A program made the position numbers and the translations under genes. Shown piece by piece: positions 48,582 through 57,637 of a stretch of 64,000 nt of DNA; the first letter of the stretch is position 1; every line of letters starts with the position of its first letter. The notes beneath the pieces were generated by a model. The model ran no database searches. It was given only the letters and a program-made list of their open reading frames with translations, and had not been told where the DNA came from. The stretch comes from Neobacillus sp. WH10 (GTDB taxonomy: Bacteria > Bacillota > Bacilli > Bacillales > Cytobacillaceae), in assembly GCF_030123405.1 (NCBI RefSeq), contig NZ_CP126110.1, positions 3,782,001 through 3,846,000 of the forward strand, in the 5' to 3' direction.

Positions 48582-48595
48582 TGGATCTCCTTCTT

Positions 48596-48632
48596 AGTTA
48601 ACACTATTGACATAGTGTTAACTTTATTATAT
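48596..48632 (-). promoter_or_regulatory. promoter with 11-bp inverted-repeat operator
   Basis: AGTTAACACTA (48596-48606) and TAGTGTTAACT (48613-48623) are perfect inverted repeats around TTGACA. A minus-strand TATAAT at 48626-48631 lies immediately upstream, so a protein bound to the palindrome would block initiation. The arm recurs near the HTH regulator at 46343. Confidence 0.7.
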
Positions 48633-48690
48633 TGTTAGGATAGTAGCTTAACAATATCCCCTCCCATTATATGAAAAAAGAACTTCCCCC

Positions 48691-48727
48691 AGAAAGACCC
48701 TTCTCTTCGTTTGAGAAGGGTCTTTCT
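48691..48727. terminator. strong hairpin terminator after yqgX
   Basis: AGAAAGACCCTTCTC pairs perfectly with GAGAAGGGTCTTTCT (15 bp) around TTCGTTT, followed by T-rich sequence on both strands. Confidence 0.85.
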
Positions 48728-48734
48728 ATATTTT

Positions 48735-49370
48735 TCAAAAACCATTCAAGAAGGGATTACTATCCATTTCCTCCCCAATCGTTGTCACAGGACCATGACC
48801 TGATAAGACATAGGTTTCCTCGGGCAATGATAAAAGCTTATCGTGGATACTTTTTAATAGCTGCGATTGATTTCCTCCAGGCAGGTCCGTTCGACCGATA
48901 CTTCCCTGAAATAAAGCATCACCAGAGATAACAAACCCATCCTTTTCGAAATAGCAGGAAATACTGCCAGGTGAATGTCCAGGTGTATGAAAAACCGCAA
49001 ACTCAAAATCCCCGATTTTCATTGCCCCTTCATTATTAATGATGTGATCGGCAGGATTTACACGAATTGATTCAACATGCATAAACAACTGTGAACCATT
49101 TAATGCCGGGTCGCCCAGCCATTTTTCTTCCTGTTTGTGAATATAAACTGGTATTTTATATGTATCTCTCACTACATTTACAGCACCAATATGATCAAAA
49201 TGTGCATGTGTTAATACAATAGCACTTGGCTTTAATTTTCTTTGGTCCAGTAAGTGTATCAGCTTATTTCCTTCACCGCCTGGGTCAAAAATTAAACATG
49301 ACCTATCAGGATTTTCAACAATGTAACAATTTGTTTGCAATGTCCCTAAAGGAATTTGCTGCCATTTCAT
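48735..49370 (-). CDS. yqgX: MBL-fold hydrolase YqgX
   Basis: 211 residues from MKWQQIPLGTLQTNCYIVEN, equal to B. subtilis YqgX; GGAGG lies 9 nt upstream of this ATG. Metallo-beta-lactamase motifs: LTHAHFDHIGAV, FHTPGHSPGS, VISGDALF and LSGHGPVTT. It resembles glyoxalase II-type or persulfide-handling hydrolases of this family; the substrate is not known. Confidence 0.92.
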   Translation of the reverse strand: MKWQQIPLGTLQTNCYIVENPDRSCLIFDPGGEGNKLIHLLDQRKLKPSAIVLTHAHFDHIGAVNVVRDTYKIPVYIHKQEEKWLGDPALNGSQLFMHVESIRVNPADHIINNEGAMKIGDFEFAVFHTPGHSPGSISCYFEKDGFVISGDALFQGSIGRTDLPGGNQSQLLKSIHDKLLSLPEETYVLSGHGPVTTIGEEMDSNPFLNGF

Positions 49371-49584
49371 AATAAAGTTCCTCCACTTCAAATGTCGATA
49401 ATATTATTTTACAGTATAACACTAATACAGGGAAATCAACGCTATTACATTGCTCTATTTTTACCCTCGACAAATGCATGAAAAGAATATAAAATAGGAA
49501 AGGAATGTATATAATATAGTTACATAATTTTTTGAACACTTGTATAAGCATCTTGCCTGCTTATACTAAAAAGGGGGATTTATT

Positions 49585-49761
49585 GTGGGTTTAGTAATTA
49601 TTTTTGCGATCGTAACCGTGCTTGCTGCCATCGGTGGATTTAGCGCACTAAAGAATAAAAACTTCTTAGGCGCTTTTTGGGGTGTAGCTTCATTCTTAGT
49701 TTTTGGCTGGTTTACAGTCATGACAATTCTTAAATCCGGATTTCCTACTGGAACGCATTAA
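49585..49761 (+). CDS. yqgW: YqgW (DUF2759) membrane protein
   Basis: 58 residues from a GTG (MGLVIIFAIVTVLAAIGGFS), two hydrophobic segments and a conserved FPTGTH end, the DUF2759/YqgW family. AAAAAGGGGG RBS. Unknown function. Confidence 0.85.
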   Translation: MGLVIIFAIVTVLAAIGGFSALKNKNFLGAFWGVASFLVFGWFTVMTILKSGFPTGTH

Positions 49762-49793
49762 AAAAGACTGTCAATCGACAGTCTTTTTTATTT
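49762..49793. terminator. bidirectional terminator
   Basis: AAAAAAGACTGTC-AATC-GACAGTCTTTTTT between the convergent yqgW and yqgU genes. Confidence 0.9.
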
Positions 49794-50933
49794 TTCCTTT
49801 ACTAGGTCATAAATTTTTTTAGCATTGATATCGATAATTTTTTCAAACTGATTGCCATAAAGAAGCGCTTCACCTGATGGTGAAAAATTGATTGGTTCAT
49901 TTTCCAATCCTTCCATAATCAGTTTACTGCTCCCCTGCTTAACATCATAGCTTAACAGTTGAAAGCCGTCTGAATAAGAATCCGATTCACCACTAGTAAG
50001 CGGACTAAAGGTGATAAATTGTCTCATCTGCTCATTATAGTCATAAAAAGGCACTAACCAATCTGAAAACTTTGTTAGCTGCGGAATTGAGAATGCGGAA
50101 AGCTTTTTCATCTCTTTATCAAAAAATGAATAAGTCGCCTTCGACTGGTCTTGCTCATTAACAGTGATAGTCATGAGCAAATCTCGAAAAGCCGAAAAAT
50201 GTATCGCTGAAGGTACCACAGTTTTTTCGGTTCCATTTTCAAATCCTTTCACAGTAAGCGGGGCAAATAACGATGGATTTTGCTTATCCCAATTTAAAAA
50301 GGCAACCTCACTTTCATTCATCCACTTAACAAAAGGCTGTGGCAAGAAAATCTCAGTAGTTTTGGCCTTTTTCATTTCAAGTAAAAATAGTTGAAAGCTC
50401 CAATCCTGATCAAATTTAGATACAAAAACCTCAGACTCATTATAAGGATTCCATTCAAATACTAATTCATAGGAAGCAAACGATTTCTTCAAATGTTCGG
50501 TTCCTTTTGGATCAATGATGGTGACCAGTCCTTCATATGATGAAGGTGAGGAATGAACCAAAAGGTATTTTTTGGAGGGACTGATTTGCACAGTGACAAT
50601 TGGATTCCCACTCTTATAGATTAATTTACTTTTACCTGATAAAAGATTGTATCGAAAGATACTTGAGGTTTGTTCAAGATTAGTAATATAAAGAACTTCG
50701 GTATCTGAAAGCCAGCCGACGAGCTTGTAAAATTCACCTTCACCTTCTGGAATAGAAATAGGTAATTTCCATTCCCTTCCTATAGAAGTAATAGATCCTT
50801 TAGGCCTTTCATTTTTAGCAGGAATTTTATGCTTTGTCTGCTCCTTATTCGTACACGCACTTAAAAGGAGGGTCAATAAAAATAAAATGAATATAATAAA
50901 AGAAATCCGATTCGCTCGTTTTAGCCGGTTCAA
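49788..50933 (-). CDS. yqgU: YqgU-like lipoprotein
   Basis: About 381 residues from a TTG (LNRLKRANRISFII...) with AAGGGG 10 nt upstream; a frame from 50990 has a charged N-terminus unsuited to secretion. Signal peptide ISFIIFILFLLTLLLSAC ends in a lipobox (LLSAC). The mature part is beta-rich with repeated short blade-like units (FYKLVGWLSDTEVLYITN, YKSGNPIVTVQISPSKKYLL), suggesting a beta-propeller on the outer membrane face. Function unknown; the family is annotated YqgU. Confidence 0.8.
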   Translation of the reverse strand: MNRLKRANRISFIIFILFLLTLLLSACTNKEQTKHKIPAKNERPKGSITSIGREWKLPISIPEGEGEFYKLVGWLSDTEVLYITNLEQTSSIFRYNLLSGKSKLIYKSGNPIVTVQISPSKKYLLVHSSPSSYEGLVTIIDPKGTEHLKKSFASYELVFEWNPYNESEVFVSKFDQDWSFQLFLLEMKKAKTTEIFLPQPFVKWMNESEVAFLNWDKQNPSLFAPLTVKGFENGTEKTVVPSAIHFSAFRDLLMTITVNEQDQSKATYSFFDKEMKKLSAFSIPQLTKFSDWLVPFYDYNEQMRQFITFSPLTSGESDSYSDGFQLLSYDVKQGSSKLIMEGLENEPINFSPSGEALLYGNQFEKIIDINAKKIYDLVKEK

Positions 50934-51029
50934 TTTTACAAATCCCCTTCTCCCTTTTCCTTCTCTATTGTTAGTACGTATATATAACAAAAATGTTTCA
51001 ATATATCAAACATATTAAAATAAATAGGA

Positions 51030-51059
51030 AAAAAGCCGCACGATACCGGCTTTTTTTAT
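51030..51059 (-). terminator. terminator after yqgT
   Basis: AAAAAAGCCG-CACGATA-CGGCTTTTTTT, symmetrical T-runs; lies about 70 bp after the yqgT stop. Confidence 0.8.
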
Positions 51060-51126
51060 AAAAAAAATGATGATACCTTATTGTAATGAGTATAGGGAGA
51101 TATTACAAGCGGTCACATATGAATAT

Positions 51127-52314
51127 TTAGTAATTTAAGGCAGCTATAAATATCCCTTCTGCACATTTAAGAATTTGGGGAAATTGAGAAAGCGGAAGCG
51201 GATTGATTCCTTTGCCCAGCTCAAGTGTAAACCCCGGTCGCTTAAACTCTTGAATAAACCAATCTTTATATCCGGCATGGCTGTTTACATAGCGAATTGC
51301 ATGGTACCCGCTTACTCTTTCAAATTCCTTTGCCAGATTCTCTGATTCTGAAGGTTCAAAGCCTTCATACCCCCAATAAAATTCCTCCCCTTGGGTGTGA
51401 AAGGCTATTACGAAGTCAAATGAATTATTTTTCGCTAAATCAACCATGGCTATTGCCTCAGGTTCCGTTAGCGGTGCATCTCCAGGGAAGTCTCGCGGTG
51501 CTGGTGCCTTTTTCTGTTTGTTTTCCTTGCAAATATCCCAGTTTGCTGGAAATTGGTTATTCAAATCAATTCCATTAATATTGGCTTTCCAATGAATGAA
51601 ATCATCGCTTCCCTCGTTGATTTCCATGACATGATCTCGTAAATTGGAACGTGGACCGTTTAAAACGAGATCTACCCCGTCAGGATTGACCATCGGTACA
51701 ATCGATAGCTCGACTTCATTGTACAGATGAATGGCCTGAATACCATTCATTAAAGCTCCATTCGTTAAAGAGAGTAAGTACTTATTGACAAGGCTCATCA
51801 AAACTATAGTTGTAATCCATTCATTTGCATGGAATGAAGCATTCATATGTATTTTTTTTGCTCCCTTTCCAATCTTGATTTCTTGAATCGGATTACCTAG
51901 AACACTGCTGCCAATCGTATTGACGGCGATAAAAGGATATACCCTTTTGAAGTTATTGATCAATTTAACCAGACTTTTATAATCACAAGGAGATTTTGAA
52001 GTAATAAAAGGAGTCACCATTTTTTCTGGAACAAAAATGTTCTCACCCACCTTTAACTGATCTTCTTCCTTGTTTTGATTAAGTAATAGAAGTGTATCAA
52101 CAGTTAGATTTTTTGCATCAGCTATTTTCCAAAGGTTATCTCCCTCTATTATCGTATATGGAACTTTAACATACCCTGGCAATTGAATTTTATCTGCCGC
52201 ATTCAATTTATCTGGATTAATATTTGGGTTTGAATCTACAATGAGATTTAATGGCAGCCTAAACAAACTGCTGAAATAGGACAATGTATCCCCAGGACGT
52301 ATAATAACTTCCAT
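51127..52314 (-). CDS. yqgT: gamma-D-glutamyl-L-diamino acid endopeptidase I (YqgT)
   Basis: 395 residues. Two LysM repeats at the N-terminus (IRPGDTLSYFSSLFRLPLNL and YTIIEGDNLWKIADAKNLT) bind peptidoglycan. The M14 zinc carboxypeptidase domain has the ligands in HMNASFHANEWITT (HxxE) and VIAFHTQGEEFYWG, and the catalytic Glu in PGFTLELGKG. It cleaves the gamma-D-Glu-mDAP bond of wall peptides, in line with the sporulation/wall recycling role of this family. No signal peptide, as in the B. subtilis protein. Confidence 0.9.
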   Translation of the reverse strand: MEVIIRPGDTLSYFSSLFRLPLNLIVDSNPNINPDKLNAADKIQLPGYVKVPYTIIEGDNLWKIADAKNLTVDTLLLLNQNKEEDQLKVGENIFVPEKMVTPFITSKSPCDYKSLVKLINNFKRVYPFIAVNTIGSSVLGNPIQEIKIGKGAKKIHMNASFHANEWITTIVLMSLVNKYLLSLTNGALMNGIQAIHLYNEVELSIVPMVNPDGVDLVLNGPRSNLRDHVMEINEGSDDFIHWKANINGIDLNNQFPANWDICKENKQKKAPAPRDFPGDAPLTEPEAIAMVDLAKNNSFDFVIAFHTQGEEFYWGYEGFEPSESENLAKEFERVSGYHAIRYVNSHAGYKDWFIQEFKRPGFTLELGKGINPLPLSQFPQILKCAEGIFIAALNY

Positions 52315-52373
52315 TTCCTTCTCCTCCCATCATAAAGAATCATATGAGAGATTAAAGAAAAAATGATAAAAAG

Positions 52374-52402
52374 AAAAGTCCGAATCTCAAATCAGACTTT
52401 TG
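52374..52402 (-). terminator. glcK terminator
   Basis: AAAAGTCTGA-TTTGAGA-TTCGGACTTTT (one mismatch) followed by CTTTTTATC on the minus strand. Confidence 0.8.
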
Positions 52403-52411
52403 TAAGTAAAC

Positions 52412-53386
52412 CTATTGATTTAATTTATTTTTAATAAGCCAGGCAGCCCCAAGCACACCTGCATCATTTCCTAAAGTGGCCAAGGCTAAATCGGTGGAAT
52501 TCCTTACTGCTGAAAAAGCAAATTTTGCAAAGTTATTATTTACTGCCTCTAATAAAATATTTCCAGCTTTTGAAACTCCGCCGCCCAAAACAATTTTTTC
52601 GGGATTTAATGTGTTGGCAATATTAGCTAACACGAACCCTAAATGGAAAGAAACTTCCTCCAAGACTTTTTTTGCCAACTGATCCCCATTTCTGGCACAG
52701 TCAAATACATCTTTAGCGGTGATTTTCCCATTTTCCACAAACAGTTTGCTTAATTCACCTGATGAATCATTTTTATTTAGTTCTAACATCGCTAAACGAA
52801 CAATACCAGTGGCTGAAGCAACCGTTTCAAGGCATCCTGACTTTCCACAATTACAAGGAGCACCTCCAGAAGGAATCGCTGTAATATGCCCTATTTCACC
52901 TGCTGCACCATTTATACCTTGGACAATATTTCCATTAGCAATAACACCACCGCCAACACCAGTGCCTAATGTGACACAAACAAGATCCTTTGCACCGTTA
53001 CCGGCGCCCTTCCACATCTCGCCCAATGCCGCACAGTTTGCATCATTTTCAATCGCAGCCGGGAGGGAAGATGCCGCTTCAAGACTTTCTTTAAGCGGAT
53101 AGTTATCCTTCCAGCCTAAATTTACCACGTTTAAAATAATTCCAGTTTCATAGTCTACTGGCCCCGGTGCACCCATTCCAATTCCTACGAGTTTGTCTTT
53201 GGTTTCACCAAGTTGGGCAAGTTTTTCATCGATTGCAGACGCAATATTTGTGGTAATATTCTGTCCTTCATTGGAATTATCCGTAGGAATTTCCCATTTA
53301 TGAACGATTTCTCCACCCATCGCAATAAAAGCTATTTTAGTAGTTGTGCCACCAAGATCGACACCGGTTATCCATTGTTCTGCCAC
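52412..53386 (-). CDS. glcK: glucokinase (ROK family)
   Basis: 324 residues. N-terminal ATP site GVDLGGTTTKIAFI, ROK signature CVTLGTGVGGGVIANGNIV (in part) with zinc-binding CNCGKSGCLE, sugar site IENDANCAALGEMW. Phosphorylates cytoplasmic glucose to glucose 6-phosphate. Gene order glcK-yqgQ-gluP matches B. subtilis. Confidence 0.95.
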   Translation of the reverse strand: MAEQWITGVDLGGTTTKIAFIAMGGEIVHKWEIPTDNSNEGQNITTNIASAIDEKLAQLGETKDKLVGIGMGAPGPVDYETGIILNVVNLGWKDNYPLKESLEAASSLPAAIENDANCAALGEMWKGAGNGAKDLVCVTLGTGVGGGVIANGNIVQGINGAAGEIGHITAIPSGGAPCNCGKSGCLETVASATGIVRLAMLELNKNDSSGELSKLFVENGKITAKDVFDCARNGDQLAKKVLEEVSFHLGFVLANIANTLNPEKIVLGGGVSKAGNILLEAVNNNFAKFAFSAVRNSTDLALATLGNDAGVLGAAWLIKNKLNQ

Positions 53387-53396
53387 AAATTCTCAC

Positions 53397-53606
53397 CTAT
53401 CTTTGTTTACTTTTTTCTTTTTGTATTTGTATTTCATGTCTTAAAATTAAAAGTGCAGTTTGAAATTCCCTCGTTTCAATCAACTGCGCCTGATATAACT
53501 CTTTTAATTCTGACTCCATCAGTTCAAGGTCTCCAACACGATCACCAACATAAATAAACGTTCCAAATTGCTTTAAAAATTGCTGAATCTCATAAATCGT
53601 TTTCAT
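53397..53606 (-). CDS. yqgQ: YqgQ (DUF910) protein
   Basis: 69 residues, MKTIYEIQQFLKQFGTFIYVGDRVGDLELMESEL (in part), the small helical YqgQ family, always between glcK and gluP. Possibly nucleic-acid-binding; function unproven. Confidence 0.9.
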   Translation of the reverse strand: MKTIYEIQQFLKQFGTFIYVGDRVGDLELMESELKELYQAQLIETREFQTALLILRHEIQIQKEKSKQR

Positions 53607-53611
53607 TTCTG

Positions 53612-55183
53612 CTATTCATTCCCTCCTACTCCGCCGGAAGATTGAAGATGTTGATTAATTTCACGTACCAAATCAGAATATTGCTTTTGCTTTGGTTCTA
53701 GTTTAGCCGCCTTCTCTGCATTTACTTTAGCACTTTCCACATCATTTTGCTCCAGGTTGATCAGAGCAAGATTAAAATAGGCTTCATCTAATTTAGGATC
53801 AAGCTGGATTGCCTTTTGTAAATGGTCCTTAGCATCGTTAAGCATCACCTTCTTGATTTCCACGAATGATAAAAGAAAATATGTTTTTTCAGAAAGGTTA
53901 TCTACCTTGTTTTCGGATTCTTTTAATACCTTGTAGGCATGATCATAATTATCTTGTTTAATATATTCTTGCGCCATCAGTAAGTTAGCATTTTCATCAT
54001 TCGATTGGGCTGATGAGCTAAATCCATAAGTTATTGCTCCGAATATAATCGCAGCAGAGGCAATAAAAAACAGCATTTGCCATAATAGTTTTTTCGCTTT
54101 TGGAAAATGAACAACACCAGCTGCCAGAAATCCACCTGCTAACCCGCCTAGATGAGCGTAAACATCGATTCCTGATGCTGTAAAACTAAAAACAAGGTTT
54201 ATTCCAAGAACAACGATCAAATTTATGCCCATTGTCCGGGAAAATAATTTTGGAAAGATTACACCAAAATACAATAACGCACCGAAACAGCCGTAAATTG
54301 CACCACTTGCCCCAGCTGAGATAGTAGAACCAAAGATAAAACTGGCAATACAACCCGTGATGCCCGCAAACATATAAATAAATAGAAAACGAACATTACC
54401 AAATAATCTTTCGACCGTCGTGCCAAGAAAATACAATGCAAGGGAATTCATCGCCAAATGCACAAATCCAATATGCAAGAAAATGGGTGTAATAAATCGC
54501 CACCAATCACCCTCGTAAATTAATGGGCTTACCATTGCCCCATATTTTATAAGTGTAGAAGTATTGGTACTGCCGCCATGTAGTTCAAGCCAGAAAAAAA
54601 CAGCTAACTGAATAATGATAAATACATAAGTAAAGAAGGGTTTTCCATTAGAAAAAATGGCCCTTTCCGTATTTTCTTTTTTAATAGCATAATCTAATGC
54701 TGCTTTTTTTAAGGACTCAACATCCTGTTCAGAATATTCTTCCTCAAAGGAAAAGTAAATCTCTTCCCCTAATCTTTCGGAAATTCGCCCAAAACCTGTA
54801 TCATATTCTCCATTTGCTAACAAAATTGAGCTAACTGACGTTTTATTTCCTTCCGGATAAATAAATGGTTTTGATAATCGATATTCATATTCATCAACAG
54901 GAGGAAATTGACTGAAGTAAATATTCAACACGTTTACCTCAGGCCGGCCAAGTTGTTTACGGACTCTTTCCCCGTTGGAAGCCGTAAACTCAATATCTCT
55001 CTGCATGGCATTACTCCAATCTAAATCATGGAGCAGCATGCGAATAATGGGGGTCTTCTTATTTTCTAACTTTTCAAGCCATAATTCTTTTTGATTATCA
55101 AATAATTGAATAATTCGATAACCATGATCAGAGATGAAAGAATAGGCCAGTCTCCAAAAGATGTAACTCTCTCTATTATTCAT
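53612..55183 (-). CDS. gluP: rhomboid intramembrane protease GluP
   Basis: 523 residues from MNNRESYIFWRLAYSFISDH; an upstream start at 55237 lacks an RBS. N-terminal cytosolic domain of about 190 residues, then the rhomboid core with catalytic Ser in SAGASGAIYGCFGALLYFG and His in YAHLGGLAGGFLAAG, then three TPR-like repeats (AYKVLKESENKVDN, AKDHLQKAIQLDPKLDEAYF, AKVNAEKAAKLEPKQKQYSD). It cleaves membrane proteins and is linked to cell division and glucose export in B. subtilis. Confidence 0.93.
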   Translation of the reverse strand: MNNRESYIFWRLAYSFISDHGYRIIQLFDNQKELWLEKLENKKTPIIRMLLHDLDWSNAMQRDIEFTASNGERVRKQLGRPEVNVLNIYFSQFPPVDEYEYRLSKPFIYPEGNKTSVSSILLANGEYDTGFGRISERLGEEIYFSFEEEYSEQDVESLKKAALDYAIKKENTERAIFSNGKPFFTYVFIIIQLAVFFWLELHGGSTNTSTLIKYGAMVSPLIYEGDWWRFITPIFLHIGFVHLAMNSLALYFLGTTVERLFGNVRFLFIYMFAGITGCIASFIFGSTISAGASGAIYGCFGALLYFGVIFPKLFSRTMGINLIVVLGINLVFSFTASGIDVYAHLGGLAGGFLAAGVVHFPKAKKLLWQMLFFIASAAIIFGAITYGFSSSAQSNDENANLLMAQEYIKQDNYDHAYKVLKESENKVDNLSEKTYFLLSFVEIKKVMLNDAKDHLQKAIQLDPKLDEAYFNLALINLEQNDVESAKVNAEKAAKLEPKQKQYSDLVREINQHLQSSGGVGGNE

Positions 55184-55346
55184 TTCTCCCCCGCTTTCTA
55201 TCATAAAGTGCCATTCCGAAATCATCCATAATGACAATTTGATTATTATTATGTACTCATTTTTACCGCATTACTTTCATTATAAACGAAGTGCGCGGTT
55301 TACATTACTGAAACCACCTAAAATGAAGATATTTAATAATTTCGAC

Positions 55347-55487
55347 AAAGAAAACTCGACTGTCCTTAAAGACGGTTCATGTGGCGTGGTTCGTCAATAA
55401 ACACAGCTTTTCGACTACGAAGTTATGCTCATGAAGCTTTCCTTAGTACACTTATACCTGAGGAAAGGTATACTCTCCCTTCGGCCA
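55347..55487 (+). repeat. dispersed repeat family A, copy 2 (long form)
   Basis: Starts AAAGAAAACTCGACTG and ends ACCTGAGGAAAGGTATACTC...TCGGCCAA, the same ends as copies at 279-372 and 58411-58500, with a longer and diverged interior. Lies in the gap between gluP and yqgO. Confidence 0.6.
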
Positions 55488-55496
55488 AAAAGTAAA

Positions 55497-55529
55497 AAAC
55501 CATCTGTGGTTTTCACCATTCAGATGGTC
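55497..55529 (-). terminator. yqgO terminator
   Basis: CCATCTG...CAGATGG followed by TTTTTTAC on the minus strand, overlapping the 3' end of yqgO. Confidence 0.7.
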
Positions 55530-55710
55530 TTCCAAATACAGATTGCATCATTTTATTTTTCACGCCAGGAATACTCATAATGGATCCAACAGCAAGCCGG
55601 CGCAGCCAGCTGGTGCCAAACAGCACATTGATTATACGATATCGGTATCGGAATGCTAAATAACCTATGGATCCAATCATAAAAATCGATGTTAACATTC
55701 GAGACATCAT
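55513..55710 (-). CDS. yqgO: YqgO-like small protein
   Basis: 65 residues, MMSRMLTSIFMIGSIGYLAF RYRYR... with one N-terminal hydrophobic helix and a basic half. Position between gluP and the next genes and size match yqgO. AGGAGGGATG RBS. Unknown function. Confidence 0.7.
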   Translation of the reverse strand: MMSRMLTSIFMIGSIGYLAFRYRYRIINVLFGTSWLRRLAVGSIMSIPGVKNKMMQSVFGRPSEW

Positions 55711-55791
55711 ACATCCCTCCTGCTATTATTCTGTGATGGCGGCAGCTATTTTATCCAAAGTAATTGAAAAAAAGAGCGGATTCCATTCTAA

Positions 55792-56745
55792 TTAGATATT
55801 TTTAAACACAGGCTCCATTGTCTTCTTTAATACTTGTACAGAATTCGTGAATTTTGCCATTTCCTCTTCATTTAAATCTAGTTCTACTACTTCTCTAACT
55901 CCTTTTCGGTTTACAACTGCTGGTACACCAATGTAAATATCGTTTTGTCCATATTCGCCTTCAAGATATGCAGAAACAGTAAGAACAGAGTTTTCATTTC
56001 GTAAAATTGCCTTTGTAAGTCGAACTAGGCCCATGGCAATTCCATAATAAGTGGCACCTTTCCGCTCAATTATATGGTAGGCAGCATCACGGACATTTAA
56101 AAAAATCTGATTAAGATCTTCTTGATTAAATCCATCTTTATTTTTTGTCCACTCAGAAATGGATGTACCTGCAATATCGGCATGGCTCCAAACAGGAAGC
56201 TCTGTGTCACCATGTTCACCTATTATATAAGCGTGAACATTTCGAGTATCAACATCAAAATAATCTCCTAGTAAAAAGCGGAACCGTGCGGTATCTAAAA
56301 TCGTTCCGGAGCCAATTACCCGTTCTTTTGGGAGGCCGGAAAACTTCCAAACTGCATAAGTTAAAATGTCTACTGGGTTGGTGGCAACTAGGATAATTCC
56401 ATCAAATCCACTTGCCATAATTTCTTCGACAATTCCTTTAAAAATCCTCGTATTTTTTTCAACAAGATCAAGCCGTGTCTCTCCAGGCTTTTGGTTTGCG
56501 CCCGCTGTGATTACAACCAAATCAGCCTCACCGCAATCCTTATAATCTCCATACCAGATTTTCGTTCGTGATGGAGCGAATGGAAGTCCATGATTTAAAT
56601 CCATCGCGTCTCCTTCTGCCTTTTCTTTATTTAAGTCAATTAACACTAACTCTTCGGTAATGCCTTGATTTAAAAGGGCAAACGCATAACTTGAACCAAC
56701 AAATCCTGTTCCAATAAGTGCAACTCTATTAACACGTTTTAACAA
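55792..56745 (-). CDS. ldh: L-lactate dehydrogenase
   Basis: 317 residues. NAD-binding RVALIGTGFVGSSYAFALLN, substrate Arg in GETRLDLVEKNTRIFK (in part), active-site His in YIIGEHGDTELPVWSHADI. Interconverts pyruvate and lactate with NADH and regenerates NAD during fermentation. RBS TGGAGGAATAG. Here it is inserted between yqgO and the DUF92 gene, not the usual B. subtilis position. No clear Rex box seen upstream. Confidence 0.95.
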   Translation of the reverse strand: MLKRVNRVALIGTGFVGSSYAFALLNQGITEELVLIDLNKEKAEGDAMDLNHGLPFAPSRTKIWYGDYKDCGEADLVVITAGANQKPGETRLDLVEKNTRIFKGIVEEIMASGFDGIILVATNPVDILTYAVWKFSGLPKERVIGSGTILDTARFRFLLGDYFDVDTRNVHAYIIGEHGDTELPVWSHADIAGTSISEWTKNKDGFNQEDLNQIFLNVRDAAYHIIERKGATYYGIAMGLVRLTKAILRNENSVLTVSAYLEGEYGQNDIYIGVPAVVNRKGVREVVELDLNEEEMAKFTNSVQVLKKTMEPVFKNI

Positions 56746-56848
56746 GTCTATTCCTCCAGTAATATGTTTTTTAGGTGTAATTAATCGTTTATTACTTCAA
56801 CAATTAAATAAAAACCAATATATCAATATTATAACAATTAAAGTTAGT

Positions 56849-57637
56849 TTAATTTGTAACGAGAACGATCACAATTGCTACCATTGCGGAAATAAATCCG
56901 GAAAGAAAATTCACCAAATCATTATCCACTAGAGGAAGTCCTTTTATTCTAGTTGTTGGCAAATGACAATGATTCTTTTTTTCAGTCTCCAGGCCACAAC
57001 GCTCACAAACATACACTTGTTGGTAAAAAGCACCGATTACGGTATCGATGATATTACCAATAAAACCAAATAGAAAAACAAGTAACGTTAAAAAGATATC
57101 TATATCAAATATCAAATAACTGATTAATGAAATAAGAAACGATCCTGCAAGTGCAGCAGCACTTCCTAATAAACTGATCGCTCCTGATGTCCCTCTTTCA
57201 ATTCGCTTAAATGTACGGATGTAAATCGGATTCTTTCGGCTTAAGCTGCCGATTTCTGATGCCCATGTATCTGAATTAGCACTTGAGAGACAAACGATAA
57301 ACCCAATTAGCCAAATAAGATCATGTTGAAGATAATAAATGATGCTAAAAAGTCCGGCTCCTCCCCCGTTGGCCAACACTTGGCGCCAATCTCTTGTAGA
57401 GCCACTAGCCAATTTTTCTTCGATGCTCACTTTAGCAGAACTTTTATATTTTGACCAAAGGCTGGAAGTGGCAAAGAAGACACCTAGTAATAGAAGCCCT
57501 CTTACACCAAAACCAGCATAAACAGCCAGTCCAACCAAAATTGCTGCCGTTGCACCCGATTTAGTCAAGGATTTAAGGAGGTAACCACTAATTCCAGTTA
57601 CGAAGATCCCAATAAAAATTAATAATTCATTTATCAT
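56849..57637 (-). CDS. DUF92 membrane protein
   Basis: 262 residues with about six membrane segments. GATAAILVGLAVYAGFGVRG, SSANSDTWASEIGSLSRKNP and RGTSGAISLLGSAAALAGS (in part) are the DUF92/TMEM19 signature, related to plant phytyl-phosphate kinase VTE6. It may be a prenyl-phosphate kinase or cytidylyl-like enzyme; the bacterial role is unproven. A CxxC..CH (YVCERCGLETEKKNHCH) lies in a loop near residue 220. Overlaps yqgN by 4 nt. Confidence 0.88.
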   Translation of the reverse strand: MINELLIFIGIFVTGISGYLLKSLTKSGATAAILVGLAVYAGFGVRGLLLLGVFFATSSLWSKYKSSAKVSIEEKLASGSTRDWRQVLANGGGAGLFSIIYYLQHDLIWLIGFIVCLSSANSDTWASEIGSLSRKNPIYIRTFKRIERGTSGAISLLGSAAALAGSFLISLISYLIFDIDIFLTLLVFLFGFIGNIIDTVIGAFYQQVYVCERCGLETEKKNHCHLPTTRIKGLPLVDNDLVNFLSGFISAMVAIVIVLVTN

